From positions 4,030,001 to 4,094,000 of the forward strand of contig OY744468.1 in assembly GCA_963556145.1 (NCBI GenBank): DNA of 64,000 bases. Reading direction: 5' to 3'. Position numbers and translations under genes: made by a program. Source of the stretch: Hygrocybe punicea. Taxonomy: Eukaryota > Basidiomycota > Agaricomycetes > Agaricales > Hygrophoraceae. Below, piece by piece: positions 58,648-64,000 of the stretch. The notes beneath the pieces were generated by a model. The model ran no database searches. It was not told where the DNA came from and saw only the letters and a program-made list of their open reading frames with translations. Position 1 is the stretch's first letter. Each line of letters opens with the position of its first letter.

Positions 58648-60259
58648 ATGCTCGTACTGCCACTCGCGATCATCGCCCTGCGCTGCTTCCTTCTATCAGT
58701 TCACGCACAAACTACCAATGTGTCCACGGCGCAGCCAATTCGCACAGCAGAGGGAACCTGCTTATCAGCATCCACGAGTTTCGACAACACACCAGTTACC
58801 CTGCAGCCCTGTGACGGCACTAAAGGGCAGAAATGGGATGTGTCGACTGGAGGCCCGCACATAACTGACGATGGATTTGCCATCTTTATTCTCTCCGGGG
58901 TATGTACTTCATCACGGATGATTTTTACCCATGTTTTTATATAGAGGAACTTGAATCAACAGACGAGTGCATGTCTCGATGTCGCAGCATTCAATAATAC
59001 TCCTGGTTTGTTCAGTTGTGGTGGCATCGGAGGAGGGTCTGGGACTGAATCGTACAACCAGGCAGGGTTTTTTTCCCTGTCATCTTACTCTTAACGCACT
59101 TCTCACTCCCAAATGTGCTGTTGATCAGGCATTTACGTATAGTACTTACACAGACGTCAACGGCCCATTAGTTTTCATCCCGAAATCAGGGTGGATTAAC
59201 AGTGGTCAAGGCCCTGGCCAGCATTGCCTCTCCGCTGAACAGGATGTGTTAGGAACTGCCCTCTGTAACCCTGCGATGCCTGCACCACAACAACAATTTT
59301 ACATAGGGTCAACGTGAGTTGAGTCTCCTTCATAGCTATTTACAGGATCTTGACACATCGTATTGACTTATTTAGGAACACTACCACTAACTCCACCCAG
59401 TCTGCTCAGCCAGCATCGTCTCCTAGTGGTAGGCGCATCCCTTTATTGACATCCATCGCATTCATCATTAGTATTAAGCAACTTCGCCTCCAGGAAATGG
59501 CAGTCCTTCGAAACAGTTCGTTGCACATGCCTCCTCCCTCACCGCCTATTCTCACTCCATAGTAGTCGTAGCTCCGTCAACCCAGCAGCAATTGCGGTCC
59601 CTATAGCTGCCGTCGCCCTGATCGCAATCCTCATTGCCCTTTTTCTCCTCAGGCGACGCCGCGTTTCCAAAAAAATAGATGATAAGATAGAAACACGGAG
59701 TGCTAGACCATTTCTGGCAACCCAAAGTGTTAGTACAACACCACTGCAGAGTTCCACCACATCTAAAGGAGGGATGACGAGCATCGGTACTGGTTCGCCA
59801 TTGGCATCGCCGCTTCCCCATACAGTTGCATCGAGTAGCACTGCAGTATCTATTACTCCGCAAGATAATAGAGCAAGACAGAACGCCACGCAAACCCAGC
59901 CCGAATCGCAACCGATTGTAGACCCGGGCATGAATGCCGCAGATATTGACCGTCTTGTGTCTCTGGTGGCTGCGCGAATTGATGCCTCAACACCTCACCA
60001 TCCAGATGCGAATTTGAACGACTTTCCGACTGGTGTTCCCACAAATTTCAATTCCCCAGCATCGCGGTCCCCCACCTATCCCTCGCCCGTTGGACCAACT
60101 GTGTCTCCCACCACTCCCCCGCCCGCCAATGTCAATATCGATACAATATTGTCGTTACTCGCCGCACGTGTTGATCCTTCCTTCCGCGTGCAGACTGATG
60201 TTAGAGATTCGCGGGATCTGCTGCCGAGCTATCAGGTTCCACCCTCGTACGACAATTAA
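58648..60259 (+). CDS. Single-pass membrane protein with ricin-B-like ectodomain
   Basis: The ATG at 58648 starts MLVLPLAIIALRCFLLSVHA, a signal peptide. The ectodomain has beta-trefoil lectin features: CLSASTSF...VTLQPCDGTKGQKWDV, then CLDVAAFNNTPGLFSC. A Ser/Thr-rich stem precedes a membrane segment VPIAAVALIAILIALFLL and the stop-transfer RRRRVSKK. The cytoplasmic tail is Ser/Pro-rich with two similar motifs, IDRLVSLVAARID and IDTILSLLAARVD. Introns include 58901-58962, about 59080-59147 (possibly GC-AG) and one after GST near 59313. The joins between 59420 and 59570 were not resolved. The architecture suggests a cell-surface carbohydrate-binding or wall-sensing receptor; this is inferred from layout only. 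Confidence 0.65.
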
Positions 60260-60710
60260 CTGGGCGGGTGGTTTGAGCTTAGGAGAAAGAATCGTGTGAA
60301 GGAGGTAGAGACTGACTTATTTATTGTATCATTACATGCTCCACACTTGTCCCGATTCCATGAAATTATATGTTACATTGATATAAGCTATCGATATATC
60401 ACATCGGCGTTCTACGCTACCGTAATACAATATCGAGCGCGTGCAAGCACACGCCAAAAAGAAATCGCAAAAAGCGCTGAGATCGTAGCTATAATTGTGA
60501 AACAACCCTCCTCCAGGACACAAAACACTACTCGAAATAGTTCGGGCAGAGAACTGATACGTCAAAATAACAGTCATGACGGGGTCGTGGAGATAATAAC
60601 ACTCCAAGTCGTGGAAGCGAATCTGGGGAGAAAGAAAGCTAGATAGGATAGAAAGGGTCTGGATTATTTTTGTGGCATGAAGAATGCAAGGGGAGTCACC
60701 GATTCTTGAT
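60260..60710. other. Convergent 3' flanks of lectin-like and SH3 genes
   Basis: This stretch separates two stop codons, at 60259 (plus) and 60711 (minus). It is AT-rich with no family-like frame. No terminator-like hairpin was recognised. Confidence 0.4.
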
Positions 60711-62017
60711 CTAGAAATTGGACCAAGAGATGACATCGCTGGACTTGGGTCGCTCCGTGTTCACGGCGATCCCCAAGCTCGAGTTTCTCACCGGCCGTTC
60801 TGCTCTGAGGCCTTTCACCGGTTTGATAAAACACCAGGTGGGCACGGCACCAAGCTCGACATCGGACTCCACTCCATTCCCAGTGCTTGACTTGATCGCG
60901 GACTTCGATGTATCGTTCTCGCGACCGACAACGCACCATCCGTCGTCGAACGACTGTAAAACCATGAGGCGCTCGCCGACGTGTGCAAGGAGAAGCTCAT
61001 CGGGCAGCACCGGGGTGAAGAGTTGGCGAACTTTCCGTGGGACGCCCTGGGACCGCACGGATGAATTTGAAGAGCATGTGGAAACTACAGAGAAGCGGTT
61101 GTTGGAGCCACTGAGTGACTGGCGGCGAATTGTCGGAGATGGGGGGCTGGAGGGACGGTTGCCGGTTGAAGTTGGGTTGAGTAAAGACGAGCGTGGGGAG
61201 GATGTCGCATTGAGAGCAAAAGAAAATGGGCGGAGGAAACTGCCTGATTCCCTATGGTTTTGGAAGAGGTCGTCGGTACCGGGGGAATTTGGAAGGATGA
61301 GGGCCTTGTCTGGGAGGACAATGTCAGTAGTCATCTGTTGTCGAGAAAATGTGGTGCCTTGAACGGCTTGCAAATTCCTTGGAATAACGTCTCAGCCATG
61401 ACGAAGGGTATAGCGAGAGCACTCACTCCGACAGAGGCTCTTTCCTCTCTTGTTTGCCCTTCTTGACAAGGCTTCGGACGGGTAAATATCCGGGACCTTG
61501 TGCACATTCTCTCCTTTCTGCAGCTCGTTTTTTAAATTTTCTTACACCAACCCAGGCGGCAAGACCCAAGAGAACCACACCAGCCAGGCCAAGGCCAGCG
61601 ATGTAGACAGGTCCTAGCGGTGACGAAGGGGACAAAACAGAGTTATGGCTAGTAGTATTTGCGACGCTGAAGACATTCCGGGGGGGTATTGAAGGCATTC
61701 CGGGGGGGCCGGGGGGGGACCGGCAGTGTGAACGGATGCCTCGTCGCAATTGTAGTCGGCGTCGGGTGGTAAAGAGTGTGGTCTGAACAGGGACTGGGGG
61801 CGAGAAACGTGCGGCTTATGCCCAAACGAGTATTTCGCAAGAGCGTTGCCATCTGGGCGGTGACCTCCGACGAGGAGAGGTTCACATGCTCGCTGCTCGG
61901 GATCGGGAAGCCACTTGATGTCACGTGGCACACGGCAGAATCGAGGACCTCTGTAGAATCGAGGACCGTCGTGGTTTGCAATTGGTTTTGCTGACCCTGT
62001 GATAGGAATTCGACCAT
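60711..62017 (-). CDS. SH3-domain membrane protein, frame broken at a G run
   Basis: The segment VYIAGLGLAGVVLLGLAAWV (near 61600) is a membrane helix followed by the basic RKFKKRAAERR. After an intron (donor GTGAGT near 61420) the frame continues to a C-terminal SH3 domain: RKVRQLFTPVLPDELLLAHV, ERLMVLQSFDDGWCVVGREN, GAVPTWCFIKPV. Upstream of the helix the reading frame changes within runs of 7-8 G on the plus strand (61702-61718). The N-terminal frame (from MVEFLSQGQQ at 62017) therefore does not join without one base being lost or an unrecognised intron. This is either an assembly error in the homopolymer or a real lesion. The function is unknown; such proteins are fungal membrane adaptors by analogy. 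The ATG at 62017 overlaps the plus-strand ATG at 62016. Confidence 0.55.
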
Positions 62018-63443
62018 GGTTGATAGGAATTCCACATTAACACATATTTTCATCACTGGAGCAACGGGTAAGCAGTGTCTCCTTCCAACGGTCTCCCGCA
62101 ATAGACCCGCATGCCTGCATCATTTGAAATCCTTAGGGTACATCGGTGGATCAGTCCTGACTCGCCTTCTCAACCACTCCCAATCAAATACCTTCCGGAT
62201 TTCTGCACTTTTGCGCTCCGCAGAGAAGGCGAAAAAGCTGGACGCACTAGGCGTCACTCCTATCGTTGGATCGCTCGCTGATTTGAACTTGCTTACAACC
62301 TTGTCATCACAGTCGGATGTTGTGTTCGCTTGTGTCCGTATCAGGGTTTGTTATAGACGTGAATGGTCTCTTGACAGCTCGGACATGTAAATAGGCAGAG
62401 GCTGATGACTTGAATGCCGCCAAAGCCATCCTGGACGGCCTACGACTTCGGCATTCACGACTTGGCATTCCTCCTGTCCTTATTCATACTGTTGAGTCTT
62501 CCGTTTATAATATAACGGATATAAAATTTTGATCAAAACATCTTTCCAGTCTGGCACTGGTATGTAGTAATTGTCATTTCTCTCTCACCCATGCCTCATT
62601 GTTTCCAGGTGTCTTGGTGGACGATGCAAGGGGAATGTATTCAACAGATACAATCTACTCAGACCTCGACATAGCCCAGCTGGAAACTCTACCGCCGACC
62701 CAACCACACCGTGAAGTAGATCTGACAATCGTCGAAGCTGATAAAGAGGGTTCGCACATTCGTTCTTTTGCTTTCTTGCCAATCTTGTCGACTTGATACT
62801 TTTCTCCACCGTAACTTCCACGTTAAGGTTACGTGAAGACATATATTATCCTCCCTTCCACAATTTACGGCACGGCCTCTGGCATTTTGGTTGATCACTC
62901 TATTCAAAATGCCCATTCGCAACAAATCCCCAAACTTATCGAGTTGGGTATAAACAGAGGCCAGGGAGGCGTGATTGGCACTGGTGAAAATATGTGGCCT
63001 AACATATACATTGACGAAGGTATGTATAGTTTGCAAGCGATCACGCATACTAATCTAGAAGGGAGGACTCGTGTCCAGTTGCGGACCTCTATGTCACACT
63101 TTTTGATGCGGTTCTGTCCGGGGATCCTCCGAGCGACCTCGAGCACGGACGCTCAGGATTCTATTTTGGCGAGAACGGCGAACATAAACTATACGACCTC
63201 AGCAGGGCAGTCGCCGTGGCGTTATATGACTGCGGAAAAGGGAAGAGCCCTGAACCTACGACGTTCAGTGACGAAGAATCGTACCTCCTGCACCAGAAGT
63301 CATTATTGGGATCGAATTCCAGATGTCGAGCCGACCGATCGAAGGCGTTGGGATGGAATCCCGTGAAGGTCACGATGGATATGTTCAAGAGTGTCGAGTC
63401 TGAGGTGAAAGTTTGGATCCGTGAACATGAGAAAGAATTTTAG
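62016..63443 (+). CDS. NAD-dependent epimerase/dehydratase-like protein
   Basis: The ATG at 62016 (MVDRNSTLTHIFITGATG) splices to YIGGSVLTRLL, giving the Rossmann Gly-rich motif GATGYIGG. ISALLRSAEKAKKL and VTPIVGSLADLN match the second and third beta-alpha units. Later SGTGVLVDDARG, LPSTIYGTASGILVDHS and VIGTGENMWPNIYIDE are typical of the atypical SDR/NmrA-like group. A C-terminal helix VKVWIREHEKEF ends it. At least five introns are present; the join near 63020-63090 (after YIDE) is approximate. The substrate is unknown. The length of about 330 residues fits the family. It is divergent to the SH3 gene, with overlapping start codons. Confidence 0.75.
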
Positions 63444-64000
63444 TCGGTCCCGACATATATTGGCCCCGGAGTATTCGTTTTAAACTTGTGCCAGCACTAG
63501 TCAAGATGTTTGACCCAGCAATGGGCTGAATTTCCCACAACACTGGCACTAATAATGATGCCGGGCCATGTCGAGGACTGTCTGAAGCAAATATTAATGA
63601 TGTAGTTACGAATAATATCAAATATATGTCCAAATGCGGTCAGTTCGGCAAATCCCGAATTCCAGTTGTAGTCGTTTCACGGCACGCCAGTCCACTCTTC
63701 AATATTCGATTCTCCCTCGACGGACCCTCCCCTCGCCGTCAACCACGACGACGACGCCTCACCGTCTCAGTCCCCAAAACCAGCTCTGGCCCCCCTTTCT
63801 ATATGTACCTGGTCAGTCTCACCGTCTTTAATATTACTTCCGTCGCTCAAAAAAATCATCACACAGTGACATTGCACCTCTCAGTGGTAGTGCATTCCTC
63901 TTGCGCTCTCGTTTTCGCTGTTCGCTCTTTAAGCTTTAAGCTCTACTCCCTGTCCTTTCTCGGTTCCTTTCCCCCTTCCCCCTTGTATTAAGTAATGCAT
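63444..64000. other. Terminal stretch without a supported gene
   Basis: This holds the 3' flank of the epimerase gene. A C-rich part (about 63720-63800) has a plus-strand frame with basic residues (SPRRQPRRRRL), but I find no start, splice chain or family. It could be the 5' leader of a gene continuing beyond the window. Confidence 0.3.

Overview
The window comes from a fungal nuclear genome, most likely a basidiomycete of the Agaricomycetes. Genes lie densely on both strands and most are cut by many short introns of about 45-65 bases with GT-AG, occasionally GC-AG, ends. The proteins include fungal hallmarks (Pho84-type phosphate permease, trehalose-6-phosphate synthase, Npr3, Bsd2) and several families I associate with mushroom-forming fungi (a wax-synthase-like enzyme, a Gag remnant, lineage-specific hypothetical proteins). 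There are no operons. I read about 27 host genes, and in many of them the exon joins could be checked because the spliced length is a multiple of three.

Layout. 1-1373: 3' part of the APC/C subunit Cdc16/Apc6. 1418-11730: two almost identical head-to-tail copies (5144 bases each) of a DNA transposon. Each copy has a multi-exon transposase gene on the minus strand. The pair is bounded by a 9-base target duplication, and a 7-base remnant of that duplication lies between the copies. 12010-15939: P-type ATPase of the IIC kind. 16002-16959 and 16982-18177: a divergent pair, an unknown protein and a Nop15/NIFK-like nucleolar RNA-binding protein. 18442-20561: Pho84-like permease. 21304-21957: eIF1A. 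22580-27059: three minus-strand genes, an ankyrin-type protein, a macrodomain protein and a YANK/STK32-like kinase.

28458-30988: a divergent methyltransferase and wax-synthase-like pair. 31154-32481: a small-exon unknown gene. 32625-35159 and 35236-36506: divergent NPR3 and a RAD51D-like recombinase. 36776-38131: Bsd2-like adaptor. 38404-43454: C3HC zinc-finger protein and an intronless PPR-like protein. 43941-52584: three plus-strand genes, ribosomal P0 (uL10), TPS1 and a calmodulin-type Ca2+-ATPase. 53331-54020: decayed Gag fragment. 54196-63443: an unknown coiled-coil protein, an alpha/beta hydrolase, a disordered protein whose start codon appears to be split by an intron, a lectin-like single-pass membrane protein, an SH3 membrane protein whose frame is broken at a G run, and an NAD-dependent epimerase-like protein. 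The last 550 bases hold no gene I can support.

The host genes are mostly housekeeping (cell cycle, ribosome, translation, ion and phosphate transport, TORC1 control, DNA repair, trehalose) and do not form one pathway. The most unusual structure is the tandem transposon with its intact, unusually composite transposase.
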